DNA of 64,000 nucleotides from Phycisphaerae bacterium (GTDB lineage: Bacteria; Chloroflexota; Anaerolineae; 4572-78; J111). The translations under genes were made by a program, and so were the position numbers. The first letter of the stretch is position 1. Each line of letters begins with the position of its first letter. Location of the stretch: positions 124,001 through 188,000 of the forward strand of contig JANQQF010000155.1 in NCBI GenBank assembly GCA_028285035.1, written 5' to 3'. The notes under the pieces are model-generated. The model worked only from the letters and a program-made list of their open reading frames with translations, was not told the origin of the DNA and did not search any database. Positions 28,478 to 37,708 of this stretch are shown here, in pieces.

Positions 28478-30022
28478 CTACATGATCGCTGCTAAATCAG
28501 TCGGGTCTTGGGTTTTAATACCCAGCATGTACAGCCCCAATTCCTCCTCGGTCAAATCCGGGGTATTTTCAAAAATCCCGGCCACTTTTCCTTTGTACAT
28601 CACCGCAATTCGGTCGGCCAAGCTCATTACTTCAGCCAGGTCAGCGGAGATCAGCAACACCGCCCGTCCCTCGTTCCGCTTTTCCACGAGCTGACCCCGT
28701 ACAAATTCACTGGCTCCAATATCAATCCCACGGGTTGGTTGGGCCGCAATGAGCAACGAGGGATCGGATGAAAATTCGCGAGCCACAATCACTTTCTGCA
28801 TATTCCCCCCCGACAATGAACCAATCGGGGCATCATATCCAGCCGCTCGAATATCAAACTCTTTCATTAACGTTTCCGCTTGCTCCCGCAGTTTTGCCGA
28901 ACTCATTACTCCAAATTGGGTAAATGGTGGTCGATAGTAGCGGTCAACCACTAAATTTTCAGCAATACTTGAAGTCAAGGCCACGCCGTTGGTTAAACGA
29001 TCTTCAGGAATATGGGCCACACCAGCCCGTCTTACACCACGTGCACTTTGCCCAGCAATCGATTGGCCTTTGACAATGACCTCACCTGTTGTGGCAGGTT
29101 TTAGCCCGCTCAACACCTCAGCCAATTCAGTCTGCCCATTCCCTTCAACCCCAGCAATCCCCAAAATCTCTCCAGCATATACATTAAAACTGGCGTCATT
29201 GAGGAGTAATCGCCCTGTTTCGGCAACATAGCTTAAATTTCGAATTTCAGCGACAGCTTCGCCCCGCTGTTGTTTAGGCTTATCGATCTGGAAGAATACA
29301 TCGCGTCCAACCATCATTCGAGCAATATCTTCTTCGGTGACATCAATCGTATTTACCTGCCCTGTCACCTCACTATGCCGCATGACAGTCACCCGGTCTG
29401 ATATCTCCTTGACCTCAACCAACTTATGAGTGATAAAAATGACGGTTTTTCCCTGCATAACTAAACGACGGACCGCATCAAATAAATCATCCGTCTCTTG
29501 GGGGGTTAAAACGGCGGTAGGCTCGTCTAAAATTAGTATATCAGCCCCACGATACAGCGTTTTCAAAATCTCGACCCGCTGCCGCATCCCGACTGGGGTA
29601 GTCTCAATCCTGGCCGTAACATCAACCTCAAGCCCATATTCTTTGGCCAGCTCTTCCGTGATGCGAATGGCCTCTTCGCTGTTGATAAAGCGTCCCTTGA
29701 CAGGCTCTCGGCCCAAAACCACATTCTCTGCCACGGTAAAAGAAGGGACCAGCATAAAATTCTGATGCACCATCCCAATCCCCATGTCAATCGCTTGCAA
29801 TGGATTTGGGATAACAACAGACTCTCCATTCAGCAGAATTTGTCCCGTGGTAGGCTGTTCCAAACCGTACAATATCTTCATCAAGGTACTCTTACCCGCA
29901 CCATTCTCACCAACAAGTGCGTGAATCTCACCTTTTTCAACCGAGAAATTCACATTTTTGTTGGCCATCACACCATTTGGGTAGACTTTGACAATGTCAC
30001 GCATTTCAACTAATGGGGTCAT
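28478..30022 (-). CDS. Nucleoside-type ABC transporter ATPase with two nucleotide-binding domains
   Basis: About 514 aa. The first ABC domain has Walker A GENGAGKSTLMK and Walker B ILILDEPTAVLTPQE. The second domain has a degenerate Walker A (GVEGNGQTELAEVLSG), signature LSGGNMQKVIVAREF and AAQPTRGID in place of LDEPT. This asymmetry is normal for sugar/nucleoside ATPases (NupO/RbsA/MglA type), where only one site is fully active. ATG 30022 has GGTGA at good spacing; ATG 30028 and GTG 30031 are alternatives. It is separated from the substrate-binding lipoprotein gene by a 27-base hairpin, which may lower its expression. Confidence 0.93.
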   Translation of the reverse strand: MTPLVEMRDIVKVYPNGVMANKNVNFSVEKGEIHALVGENGAGKSTLMKILYGLEQPTTGQILLNGESVVIPNPLQAIDMGIGMVHQNFMLVPSFTVAENVVLGREPVKGRFINSEEAIRITEELAKEYGLEVDVTARIETTPVGMRQRVEILKTLYRGADILILDEPTAVLTPQETDDLFDAVRRLVMQGKTVIFITHKLVEVKEISDRVTVMRHSEVTGQVNTIDVTEEDIARMMVGRDVFFQIDKPKQQRGEAVAEIRNLSYVAETGRLLLNDASFNVYAGEILGIAGVEGNGQTELAEVLSGLKPATTGEVIVKGQSIAGQSARGVRRAGVAHIPEDRLTNGVALTSSIAENLVVDRYYRPPFTQFGVMSSAKLREQAETLMKEFDIRAAGYDAPIGSLSGGNMQKVIVAREFSSDPSLLIAAQPTRGIDIGASEFVRGQLVEKRNEGRAVLLISADLAEVMSLADRIAVMYKGKVAGIFENTPDLTEEELGLYMLGIKTQDPTDLAAIM

Positions 30023-30170
30023 AGGCATCACCGTTTTTTGTAAAAATAGGGATCAAATGGGCTTTTCATTGTTCGGATTGAACAAAGATCACAATTTTGT
30101 CAGTAATTGGCAAATAGTAACTGGCAATCAAATAATGAGCTTCAATTCCCAGTTACCACTTACTAATTAC

Positions 30171-30205
30171 TAAAAGCGAGAGCAGCAGGTCATCCCTACT
30201 GCTCT
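30171..30205 (-). terminator. Hairpin between binding-protein and ATPase genes
   Basis: AGAGCAG at 30179-30185 pairs with CTGCTCT at 30199-30205 (7 bp, 13-base loop); read on the minus strand it is followed by CGCTTTTA. It is a weak intrinsic terminator just after the lipoprotein gene. Partial termination here would give the usual excess of binding protein over ATPase and permeases. Confidence 0.5.
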
Positions 30206-30220
30206 TACATAAATCACAAC

Positions 30221-31297
30221 TTAGAATGCAGTATCAACTGTGATTTCACCGTCGACAATTCTCTTTTCAGCGGCATCAACAGTAGCTTTAACATCATCTG
30301 GGGTATTTTCGTCATAGAATTTGTTACGAGCCAGCCCTACACCACCTTCGGCGATACCCAGTGATTCCATCGTTCCATATTGAAGTTCGCCTTTGATATG
30401 CAAATCAATCGCTCGGAATAGCGAGTTGTCAACATTTTTCATCATTGAGGTTAAAATTCGGGCGGCTTGATCGGGATCAGCATCTTCAACGATCAGGGCT
30501 TGATCCGAGTCAACACCTAAAGCATAGCGACCATCTTCGGCAGCCGCTTCAAAAACACCTTGGCCTGTTCCCCCAGCAATCTGGAAAACAATGTCAGCAC
30601 CTTGGCTATATTGAGCCTTGGTCAATTCTTTCCCTTTTGCCGGATCATTCCAGCTATCAGCAAACTGGCGAATCACTTGGATGTCAGGGTTCGTATCTTT
30701 AGCCCCTTGCTCATAACCAACCATAAAATCCAAAATTACCGGGATTTCCTGCCCACCGACAGAGCCGATGACCGCATCAGGATTCATTCCGTCGATACCT
30801 TGGGTTGTCATTGCCGCAGCATAGACGCCTGCCAGATATGAGCCTTCATTTTGCTTGTACAAAACAGAGTAGACGTTATCACATTCACAGCCTTCATAGT
30901 TTACTGGGGCATCAAAAATGATAAATTTTTTGTCAGGGTACTGGGGGGCAATAGCTTCTAGGAATGAGATCATTTGGAAGGTACCAACGATAAAGAGATC
31001 ATACTCCTTATTTTCAGCGGCATCAACCATCGCTGCTTCCCACTGAGTTTCATCTAAGCCTGCTTCAACCGTTTCAACTTCAATCCCTAGCTCGTTCGCC
31101 GCTCGATCGACACCACGTTGGGCTGAGTCAAAGAAGGACTTATCCCCCAAGACACCGTTGATAAACAAAACAACCTTCAGGGAGTCCTCACCCCCACTAT
31201 CGCCACTAGAGCTTGCGGAGTCTCCACCACCGCCACAGGCTGCAACTAAAACTAATACGATTAACATCGAAAGTAGAACTGTTAATTTTCGGAACAT
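30221..31297 (-). CDS. BMP-family (BmpA/NupN-like) substrate-binding lipoprotein
   Basis: About 358 aa from ATG 31297, with GGAGAG correctly placed upstream. The lipoprotein signal is clear: MFRKLTVLLSMLIVLVLVAAC, then a Gly/Ser-rich linker. The mature domain is BMP type: LKVVLFINGVLGDKSFFDSA, YPDKKFIIFDAP, GSVGGQEIPVILDFMVGYEQ. Family members bind purine or other nucleosides outside the membrane and deliver them to the permeases encoded next. It is the first gene of the transporter set. A ribose- or nucleoside-like ligand is expected from context, not from residues. Confidence 0.93.
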   Translation of the reverse strand: MFRKLTVLLSMLIVLVLVAACGGGGDSASSSGDSGGEDSLKVVLFINGVLGDKSFFDSAQRGVDRAANELGIEVETVEAGLDETQWEAAMVDAAENKEYDLFIVGTFQMISFLEAIAPQYPDKKFIIFDAPVNYEGCECDNVYSVLYKQNEGSYLAGVYAAAMTTQGIDGMNPDAVIGSVGGQEIPVILDFMVGYEQGAKDTNPDIQVIRQFADSWNDPAKGKELTKAQYSQGADIVFQIAGGTGQGVFEAAAEDGRYALGVDSDQALIVEDADPDQAARILTSMMKNVDNSLFRAIDLHIKGELQYGTMESLGIAEGGVGLARNKFYDENTPDDVKATVDAAEKRIVDGEITVDTAF

Positions 31298-31504
31298 CTT
31301 TCTCTCCTCATACATACATCTAAATTAAACATTAAATTATCAACATATCTTACGCTACTTGAGTACTCGGACCAACAACACAGTTAGCCCGAATGACATG
31401 ATACAGAGCATCACACCAGCTATTACAATGATCTTTGATTGTCTTTCAGATTATGCTGAGTTCACCTCCTTAAAAACTGGACTAAACTATCGCATTGTGT
31501 TGTC

Positions 31505-32452
31505 TTATTCTAAGCCAAATGAGGTAGCGAGCTTTAACAAGTCTGTAAATTTTTGTGTATCAACAGTACGGGCAATCATCAAATTGGGTGGTTGATTATC
31601 ATGACTCCGATAATCGACGATAGTAGCCCCTCGGCCCACGAGCGAACCTGTATCCACGGTCACGTGTCGCCGATCAAATTCTGTAACAATGCTCGGAGAC
31701 AAGGCTACGGCCGCAGCCAATGGATCTGCCCAAGCAATGGTCGATACATTCGCGCTTTCCATGAAGTTCTCCAAATGAACCGACATCCGCCGCAAGAAAT
31801 CTGCTTGGGTCGAAGAGGGAGAGATGATTTCACGCCATTGTTCGATTGGAGTGGCGTGATCAAGTGAGGCTTCCCAGGACACAAGCCACGTTCGATCTAG
31901 AAGAGAGGTACAGGCATCAAAGACAATTTGGGCTGCTTCAGGATCGACGGCAATATTAAATTCTGAGGCTGGCGTGGTATTCCCCCGACCATTAACGGAA
32001 CCAGCCATGATTACAATTGAGCTAAAGTGGTCTAAAAAATCAGGGGCAAGACGGAGAGCAAGCGCAATATTGGTTAGAGGGCCTAAGGTTAATAAGTTTA
32101 GGTCACCAGAATATTGACGTGCTAGTCGAATCAGAGCTAAGGCAGCCGATTCATCCTCAATTGGGCGAGTGGGAAAGGCATCACTTGCTCCGCCTAGCCC
32201 ATCCTCGCCATGGAACGCCTTGGCATCAAAAGGCTCATATTGTAAAAGCGGTTTGGCGCTGCCTTCATAGATGGGAATTTGTGGGGCGCTCATCGCATTT
32301 AGGACAACCCCAACATTGTATGTGGCTTGATGTAAGGGGATATTGCCAACAACACTGGTGATGGCCTCAACCGTCGCCTCTGGATGGCCCAAAATCATCA
32401 TCAAAGCCACTGCATCATCAATTCCCATATCTGTATCAACTAGAAATCTCAT
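31505..32452 (-). CDS. Inosine/uridine-preferring nucleoside hydrolase (second copy)
   Basis: 315 aa. The N-terminal Ca2+-binding motif is DTDMGIDDAVALMMIL, with Met where most members have Pro. Other family motifs: HGEDGLGGASD, LLTLGPLTNIALALRLAPDF, ADPLAAAVAL. It is clearly paralogous to the copy at 20208 but diverged, so the two may prefer different nucleosides. It follows the ribokinase gene by seven bases and probably shares its transcript. Reaction: nucleoside to base plus ribose. Confidence 0.92.
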   Translation of the reverse strand: MRFLVDTDMGIDDAVALMMILGHPEATVEAITSVVGNIPLHQATYNVGVVLNAMSAPQIPIYEGSAKPLLQYEPFDAKAFHGEDGLGGASDAFPTRPIEDESAALALIRLARQYSGDLNLLTLGPLTNIALALRLAPDFLDHFSSIVIMAGSVNGRGNTTPASEFNIAVDPEAAQIVFDACTSLLDRTWLVSWEASLDHATPIEQWREIISPSSTQADFLRRMSVHLENFMESANVSTIAWADPLAAAVALSPSIVTEFDRRHVTVDTGSLVGRGATIVDYRSHDNQPPNLMIARTVDTQKFTDLLKLATSFGLE

Positions 32453-32459
32453 ATTAAGA

Positions 32460-33395
32460 TCACCCTGATGACTGCATATTTTCTGCTAAAAAAAGATCAA
32501 ATTCATCGCGAGTCGGCATCGACGGTTGCGCCCCGGCTTTGGTTGTAGATAAAGCCCCCGTTGCTGCCCCCCAACGTACGGCAGTGGGGAGTGGCAGGCC
32601 TTCAACTAATGCGGTTGCTAAGCCCCCGTTAAATGCATCGCCAGCGGCCACTGTATCAATTGCATCCACCTTGAATGCTGGCACAAATTCCGCCGTATGG
32701 GTCAAGCGTGATGCGTAATACGCTCCTTGAGCACCAAGTTTAATAATTGCTGTTTTGGCCCCTCGTTCTAAAAATACATTAGCTGCCTGTTTCGCATCTT
32801 CAACCGTTTTCACTGGAAAGCCAACCAAATACCCAGCTTCAATCTCATTTGGAGTAATAATATCTACCAAGCCATAAAGTTCGTCAGGAATATCTTGTAC
32901 TGGAGCAGGATCGAGAATAACGGTTAATCCTTTTGACTGTCCCAATTGAGCCGAAGCAACCGTGACTGCCAAAGGCACCTCTAACTGCAATAGTAACAGC
33001 TTCACGTCAGCCAGGGCCGCATCCAAACGCTGCACATCAGTCTGATCAACGCGATTGTTTGCCCCTGGTATAACAATGATGCTGTTTTGGGCTGTATCAT
33101 CAACGGCGATAATCGCCACACCCGAAGAAATTGTATTATCCACAAAAACTGCAGTTACGTCAATTCCGTTGTTAAACAGATTTTGTTGAAGGGCTTGCCC
33201 GAAGTCATCTTGGCCCACCCGACCGACCATACGGGTGGGTAGACCTAGCTGGGCAGTGGCGACAGCTTGATTTGCGCCTTTACCACCGGGCGCAGTGAAA
33301 AAATCATAACCAATGAGGCTTTCAGCAGGCTGGGGCAGGCGAGGGGTGCGTGCTACCAAATCCATATTGATACTGCCGAGCACAGCAATGGTCAT
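32460..33395 (-). CDS. rbsK: Ribokinase
   Basis: About 311 aa from ATG 33395, preceded by a strong GGGAGGGGAG site; an upstream start at 33422 is unlikely. PfkB features typical of ribokinase: VLGSINMDLVARTPRLPQP at the start, the sugar-binding FFTAPGGKGANQAVATAQLG, and DTVAAGDAFNGGLATALVEG with the catalytic Asp. Reaction: ribose + ATP to ribose-5-phosphate. It pairs with the nucleoside hydrolase directly downstream, which releases ribose. Confidence 0.93.
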   Translation of the reverse strand: MTIAVLGSINMDLVARTPRLPQPAESLIGYDFFTAPGGKGANQAVATAQLGLPTRMVGRVGQDDFGQALQQNLFNNGIDVTAVFVDNTISSGVAIIAVDDTAQNSIIVIPGANNRVDQTDVQRLDAALADVKLLLLQLEVPLAVTVASAQLGQSKGLTVILDPAPVQDIPDELYGLVDIITPNEIEAGYLVGFPVKTVEDAKQAANVFLERGAKTAIIKLGAQGAYYASRLTHTAEFVPAFKVDAIDTVAAGDAFNGGLATALVEGLPLPTAVRWGAATGALSTTKAGAQPSMPTRDEFDLFLAENMQSSG

Positions 33396-33535
33396 TCTCC
33401 CCTCCCTGTGAGAGACAATCAAATTACCGATGGGCCATTATAGTGGATTTGGAAATCGTGGTCAAAATGAAAGTGGTACAGGTATTTTTTCGAAGGGCAA
33501 ATAAATTCAACGCTCAAAATTTTCAGGCTTAATCA

Positions 33536-33563
33536 AAAAGAGTCTACTTATCCAGTAGACTCT
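33536..33563 (-). terminator. Intrinsic terminator after radical SAM gene 33645
   Basis: GAGTCTAC at 33541-33548 and GTAGACTC at 33556-33563 form an 8-bp stem with a 7-base loop, followed on the minus strand by five U (33536-33540). It separates the radical SAM gene from the ribokinase operon. Confidence 0.85.
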
Positions 33564-33644
33564 CAATGCTAGCTAGGTTCCTCTACGATTTAATTTTCTA
33601 CTTGAAAGTCATCGTAAATCGTTAATCAAAAACCGTAAATATCC

Positions 33645-35087
33645 TTATGCTTCCATTTGCATAAAGTGCTTGGCGTTCTCCCAAATGACTTTTGGCGTTA
33701 TCTTGATTGGGTGAACCCGACGAGTAATCGCCCAGCCTTTCCACAATTTATGCATCCACCAGTAGGAAATGTCAAAGAATTTTGAGCGAGGTACTTTAAC
33801 CATCATTCGGATCACCGGCTCCAACCAAGGGAACTCGACCCCGATGGCAAACCAGCGCTGTAAATATTCCATTTGATGCTTTTCTTTATCATCCCGCATC
33901 AGGATTGAGCTATCCCAGGCAATCGCCCCGATATCCTCAAAGCTACCAGCCATATGACCGTTTTCTTCCGTAAACTCACCTAGCTCTGTAGCTGGGTATG
34001 GTTGGAACAAAAAGGCGTGGGCGTATTTCACTTTAGTCTCAGCATTGAGGCGCATCGTATCAATATCATCCTCAAGAGTCGCTGTTGGCAAAGCTAAAAT
34101 ATTGGTTGCAGTCAGGTTAATGCCTGCTTCGTGCAGCAAGCGGCCAGACTCAATGATGGTTTCACGAGACATTTTTCGCTTGAGCAAGTCATTACGGAGG
34201 CGATCATTCCCGGCTTCAATCCCCATACTCACTGTATTCGCCCCTGCTTTTTTGAGCAAAGCCACTTTTTCAGGCGTAATCAGGTTTGAACGAACGTTAC
34301 AGAAGAAAGGCAGACCGACTTCTTTAGGGAATTTATCAGCAAATTCCTCCAGCCAGTCAACGTAAATAATGAAGAGATCATCCAGGAATACAACTTGTTC
34401 TAGCGGGTATCGCTCTCGAATCCAGTTTACTTCTTCGATGACCGACTCAACACTACGTTGATAACCTCGCTTCTCACGGGTATAAATTTTATACCAAGCG
34501 TGGTTGAAGCAATAGGTGCAGTGGTATGGACACCCTCGGCTGGCCATAAAGTGCTTGATTGGGCTACGACGCGTCACCTGATGCTTATCATAAATCAGTT
34601 CACGATCCGGAATAGGCAAGTCGCCAAGCGTACGAATGAGGGGGCGTACCGGGTTTTTGACAATTTCGCCATCAATCTTAAACCACCAGTTTGGAATATC
34701 TGGGTTCAAGCCACCGTTATCAAGGCTATTGGCGAGATCAACCATCGGGCCTTCACCCTCACCAACACAAACGCCATCTAACGTTTCTTCCTGAACAATA
34801 TCCGGGAAGAAGGTAGGGTGAGGGCCACCCATAACGGAAAGTGGTTTGTGACCATTCAACGCTTCTTTAATTTGTCGATTAAGCTTGAGGTAATAATGTT
34901 GTGATCCTGTCATCACGCTGTAACCGATGATGTCAGGCTGATATTTTTTCGCAAACTCAACTGGATCTTCTTGAGCAGCGACAGTTAGGGCAACGTCATG
35001 GCCCGCTTCTTTTAATACTGCTGAGATTGACATGACCCCTTGCGGTTCATAATCAATTTGTTTTTCTACCCAAAGGACTTTTGCCAC
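33645..35087 (-). CDS. Cobalamin-type (B12-binding-domain) radical SAM protein
   Basis: 480 aa, GTG start behind AGGAGGAG. The N-terminal 130 residues form a B12-binding-like Rossmann domain ([36 protein letters not shown]), without the DxHxxG His ligand motif. The radical SAM core has CX3CX2C with Cys186, Cys190 and Cys193 in [14 protein letters not shown]. The C-terminal 100 residues are specific to this protein. Relatives include methyltransferases and ring- or lipid-modifying enzymes; the substrate cannot be named. It has its own terminator. It belongs to a group of four such genes up to 42092. Confidence 0.88.
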   Translation of the reverse strand: MAKVLWVEKQIDYEPQGVMSISAVLKEAGHDVALTVAAQEDPVEFAKKYQPDIIGYSVMTGSQHYYLKLNRQIKEALNGHKPLSVMGGPHPTFFPDIVQEETLDGVCVGEGEGPMVDLANSLDNGGLNPDIPNWWFKIDGEIVKNPVRPLIRTLGDLPIPDRELIYDKHQVTRRSPIKHFMASRGCPYHCTYCFNHAWYKIYTREKRGYQRSVESVIEEVNWIRERYPLEQVVFLDDLFIIYVDWLEEFADKFPKEVGLPFFCNVRSNLITPEKVALLKKAGANTVSMGIEAGNDRLRNDLLKRKMSRETIIESGRLLHEAGINLTATNILALPTATLEDDIDTMRLNAETKVKYAHAFLFQPYPATELGEFTEENGHMAGSFEDIGAIAWDSSILMRDDKEKHQMEYLQRWFAIGVEFPWLEPVIRMMVKVPRSKFFDISYWWMHKLWKGWAITRRVHPIKITPKVIWENAKHFMQMEA

Positions 35088-35431
35088 GAGAGCTCCTCCT
35101 GATTACGATAAAATCGTAATTTATCCAAAACCTAATTTTTATGTAAATCACGTGGGACAAGAGTCCAACGCCAATATAGACAAAACTTTGACAAAATCCC
35201 ACAAATACATCTCGGATTATATGAGAGCCTTGTGAATTTGTCAACTTTAGAGTTACTTAAGTATACGATCTTAATGACCAAATATTAGTGCAGTGTAAAG
35301 TAGATTTTTGACCTTTTTAATCAGACTTTTCATTTCAATAAACTCAGTACCTTGCGCTATACCTGGATTTTACACTGCTTAAGTGCTCTGATCTAAAATA
35401 TTCAAATGTCCGAATGCTTCTTTACAGAGCA
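35088..35431. other. Intergenic region with long-range inverted repeat
   Basis: About 344 bases without a gene, AT-rich. It should hold the promoter of the radical SAM gene at 35087. A 10-bp inverted repeat, GCAGTGTAAA at 35291-35300 and TTTACACTGC at 35369-35378, encloses 68 bases. No reading frame is supportable. Confidence 0.5.
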
Positions 35432-37504
35432 CTAGTTAACTTCAGCAGCTGTCCAGCTAATTCGCTCTTCGGCCCAACCTCGACTGGCGTAGCTATCACC
35501 ACCAACCATACCATCTGGGGAACCTTCCATCGTAAAGAGCTGACTCTTCCCATCACCTTCGGGGGTCATCACCCAGATTGCCCAAGGACCACCCCGATTG
35601 CTTACAAACGCAATCGCATCACCATCAGGAGACCAGGTTGGGAGGCCGTCACTGGCTTCATCTGTGGTCAGTCGCTGTAATCCAGAACCGTCTACATTGG
35701 CCAGATAAACATCCCAATTGTTTTCACGACGAGACATAAAGACAACTTGCGTACCATCAGGGGAGAGTGCTGGGGCGGTATCCTCGTCAACATTTGTTGT
35801 TGATTGTAAATCACCTAAAGCCTCAGTTCCAACCCGTAACCCGAAGGCTGTTGTCCCCCAACCTTTGAAAGCAAGTTGACCATTGGATGCAACCGTAGGA
35901 TATTCGCCTTCGCCAAGGACAGTCCCATCAGCAAGCTCTGTCGAGGCATTCGCTCGCATCAACTCAGATTGACGGTTGCCAGAACGACGGGTTAAAAAGA
36001 TAATATCCTGTCCATCACTACTCCAGGTTGGCAACTGATCTTCGATGAAGTTGGTGACAAGTGTTCCATTAGCTCCCGTAACATCTGTTGTCACTAACCC
36101 GCGAGAGTCGTTGCTCCAAGAATGAAAGGCAATTCGTGAACCATCCGCATTAAAGGCAGGTTGACTGGCTCCAGGGCGGAAAAATGTATTACTCGAACCA
36201 TCGGCTCGCCCATAATAAAGATCATAGTCATTGCCATTGAAAACGGGATAAGCAATCGTACCAACTAAAGCCGATTGTGGCACAACGTTAGGCGCAGGAA
36301 TAGCGGCAGGGCGAGTTGGGGTTGGGCTAGGCTCGGCGGTTGGTGTCGGTGTTTCTGCCTCAGCAACAGCTACTGGCGTATCTTCTGCTACCGGCGTTCC
36401 CAAAGCGAGTGCCAATTCAGTCCCAGCATCAACGGTTCCCAAGCCATAGACCACTGGATTTGTCCCTTCGGGTTCAAACACAAGCTCAAAATCATAGGAT
36501 TTTGCTTCTAGTTCAAAGAGTAGGCTTTCACCCACGCTCCCCCCTGGCGTTAAGTTCAGATCGTCAAAACGGTCCACAGCCCCTAACCGTCGCAGACCTT
36601 CCTCACTTGTGTCGCCGCCGATATCACGAAGAATCTCGCCATCACTTGTTTTGAGTGAAAAATCATCAATGGATAAGGTGAAAGGTGTATTCCCTAAATT
36701 TTGTACCCGAACATTGACCAGATATAGGGCCTCATCTGTACTAGGTAAGGCCCCCAAAATGATTGGTCGTACCTCGGCGGTTTCGATCTCTAACACAGGA
36801 ATAGCAATCTGAGGTCCCTCAGGAGTTGGGGTATCTGTAGGCACACTATCGAGTGATTGTTCACCCAAATCGCTACTTCGCTCGGTTGTGGGTTCGGCTT
36901 CAACGATTTCTTCATCTGTGGGAATTGCTGTCGCTTCAGCCACCTCCTGCTCCACGACCTCTGGCTCAGAAGCAGGGTTATCACCATTAAATAGAAATAT
37001 GGCCGCAATCACTGCAATCAGCAAGAGGGCTATCAAACCGCCAAGGCCCAAGACCCAAGGAAGTGGTGAGGATGATGTTTGTTGAGGGGCCGGGGCAGGT
37101 TTCGGGCTAACAGCAGTCGGTTCAGGGGTTCGTTTCTGGACAGGCATCGCCATAGTTGATTGAGAGGAGGCTGATTTTTCCCAAAAAAGGCGGGTTTCGC
37201 CAAACTGGACAACCTGTCCTGGTGAAACAGTCTGCCAAGCATTTGGCTTTATACGATTCACGCCAACTAAAACACCGTTCGCACTGTCCAAGTCTTTAAT
37301 CTCAACCGAGCCGCTCTCAGCTCGTCGCAATACTGCGTGGTAGCGTGATGCACGCGGGTCAACCAACACAATATCATTATCTAGTTCCCGCCCAATTTTC
37401 AAAACCTGATCATCCCCGTCAGGGACCGGAATAGTATCAGACTCACCATTGGTGTGGCGAACTATAATTTTATCTTTCAATTCATCGCTTTGATTTGTCG
37501 ACAT
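35432..37504 (-). CDS. FHA-domain membrane protein with C-terminal TolB-like beta-propeller
   Basis: 690 aa. An FHA domain (about residues 25-95) shows LKIGRELDNDIVLVDPRASR with the phosphothreonine-binding Arg/Ser pattern and later SANGVLVGVNRI. One membrane helix follows near 150-172 (LGGLIALLLIAVIAAIFLF), then acidic and Pro/Thr-rich linkers. After an Ig-like segment the last 280 residues form PD40/TolB-type repeats (GSRIAFHSWSNDSRG, GTQVVFMSRRENNWDVYLAN, GDAIAFVSNRGGPWAIWVM). The FHA side would be cytoplasmic and the propeller outside, linking a phospho-signal to a surface sensor (inference). Two GTTAA-N-TTAAC palindromes lie upstream. Confidence 0.88.
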   Translation of the reverse strand: MSTNQSDELKDKIIVRHTNGESDTIPVPDGDDQVLKIGRELDNDIVLVDPRASRYHAVLRRAESGSVEIKDLDSANGVLVGVNRIKPNAWQTVSPGQVVQFGETRLFWEKSASSQSTMAMPVQKRTPEPTAVSPKPAPAPQQTSSSPLPWVLGLGGLIALLLIAVIAAIFLFNGDNPASEPEVVEQEVAEATAIPTDEEIVEAEPTTERSSDLGEQSLDSVPTDTPTPEGPQIAIPVLEIETAEVRPIILGALPSTDEALYLVNVRVQNLGNTPFTLSIDDFSLKTSDGEILRDIGGDTSEEGLRRLGAVDRFDDLNLTPGGSVGESLLFELEAKSYDFELVFEPEGTNPVVYGLGTVDAGTELALALGTPVAEDTPVAVAEAETPTPTAEPSPTPTRPAAIPAPNVVPQSALVGTIAYPVFNGNDYDLYYGRADGSSNTFFRPGASQPAFNADGSRIAFHSWSNDSRGLVTTDVTGANGTLVTNFIEDQLPTWSSDGQDIIFLTRRSGNRQSELMRANASTELADGTVLGEGEYPTVASNGQLAFKGWGTTAFGLRVGTEALGDLQSTTNVDEDTAPALSPDGTQVVFMSRRENNWDVYLANVDGSGLQRLTTDEASDGLPTWSPDGDAIAFVSNRGGPWAIWVMTPEGDGKSQLFTMEGSPDGMVGGDSYASRGWAEERISWTAAEVN

Positions 37505-37536
37505 GGCTAATCCTTGTCTTAAATATTTTAATTAAA

Positions 37537-37547
37537 GTTAAGTTAAC
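37537..37547. promoter_or_regulatory. GTTAA-N-TTAAC palindrome, copy 1
   Basis: GTTAAGTTAAC lies 33 bases upstream of the FHA gene start. A second copy with the other centre (GTTAACTTAAC) lies at 37635-37645; together they flank the terminator. Two identical half-site pairs upstream of one gene suggest operators. Confidence 0.45.
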
Positions 37548-37568
37548 TATTTCTCATACGCATTTCAC

Positions 37569-37606
37569 AAAAAATCCTTCAAAAATCAGACTAGGAATTT
37601 TGAAGG
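37569..37606 (-). terminator. Intrinsic terminator after radical SAM gene 37709
   Basis: CCTTCAAAA at 37576-37584 pairs with TTTTGAAGG at 37598-37606 (9 bp). On the minus strand the stem is followed by a six-U run (37569-37574). It ends the message of the SPASM radical SAM gene. Confidence 0.75.
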
Positions 37607-37634
37607 AATTAGCATTCGTTGCGTACATCAAGTT

Positions 37635-37645
37635 GTTAACTTAAC
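37635..37645. promoter_or_regulatory. GTTAA-N-TTAAC palindrome, copy 2
   Basis: GTTAACTTAAC, the exact reverse complement of the copy at 37537-37547. The pair could loop, or could bind one regulator of the FHA gene. Confidence 0.45.
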
Positions 37646-37708
37646 AATAGTAAGGGATTCTCTGAAATGAGGCAACTAGAAAAATAAATTTCAAAAATAA
37701 GTAACATT

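Noticed and set aside
31355..31471. Small membrane peptide gene before the BMP lipoprotein (minus strand)
   Set aside because: A good AAGGAGG site and a 30-residue hydrophobic frame ending ...LVRVLK exist, but a TAA separates them and no start codon is placed correctly. It is at most a decayed small gene.
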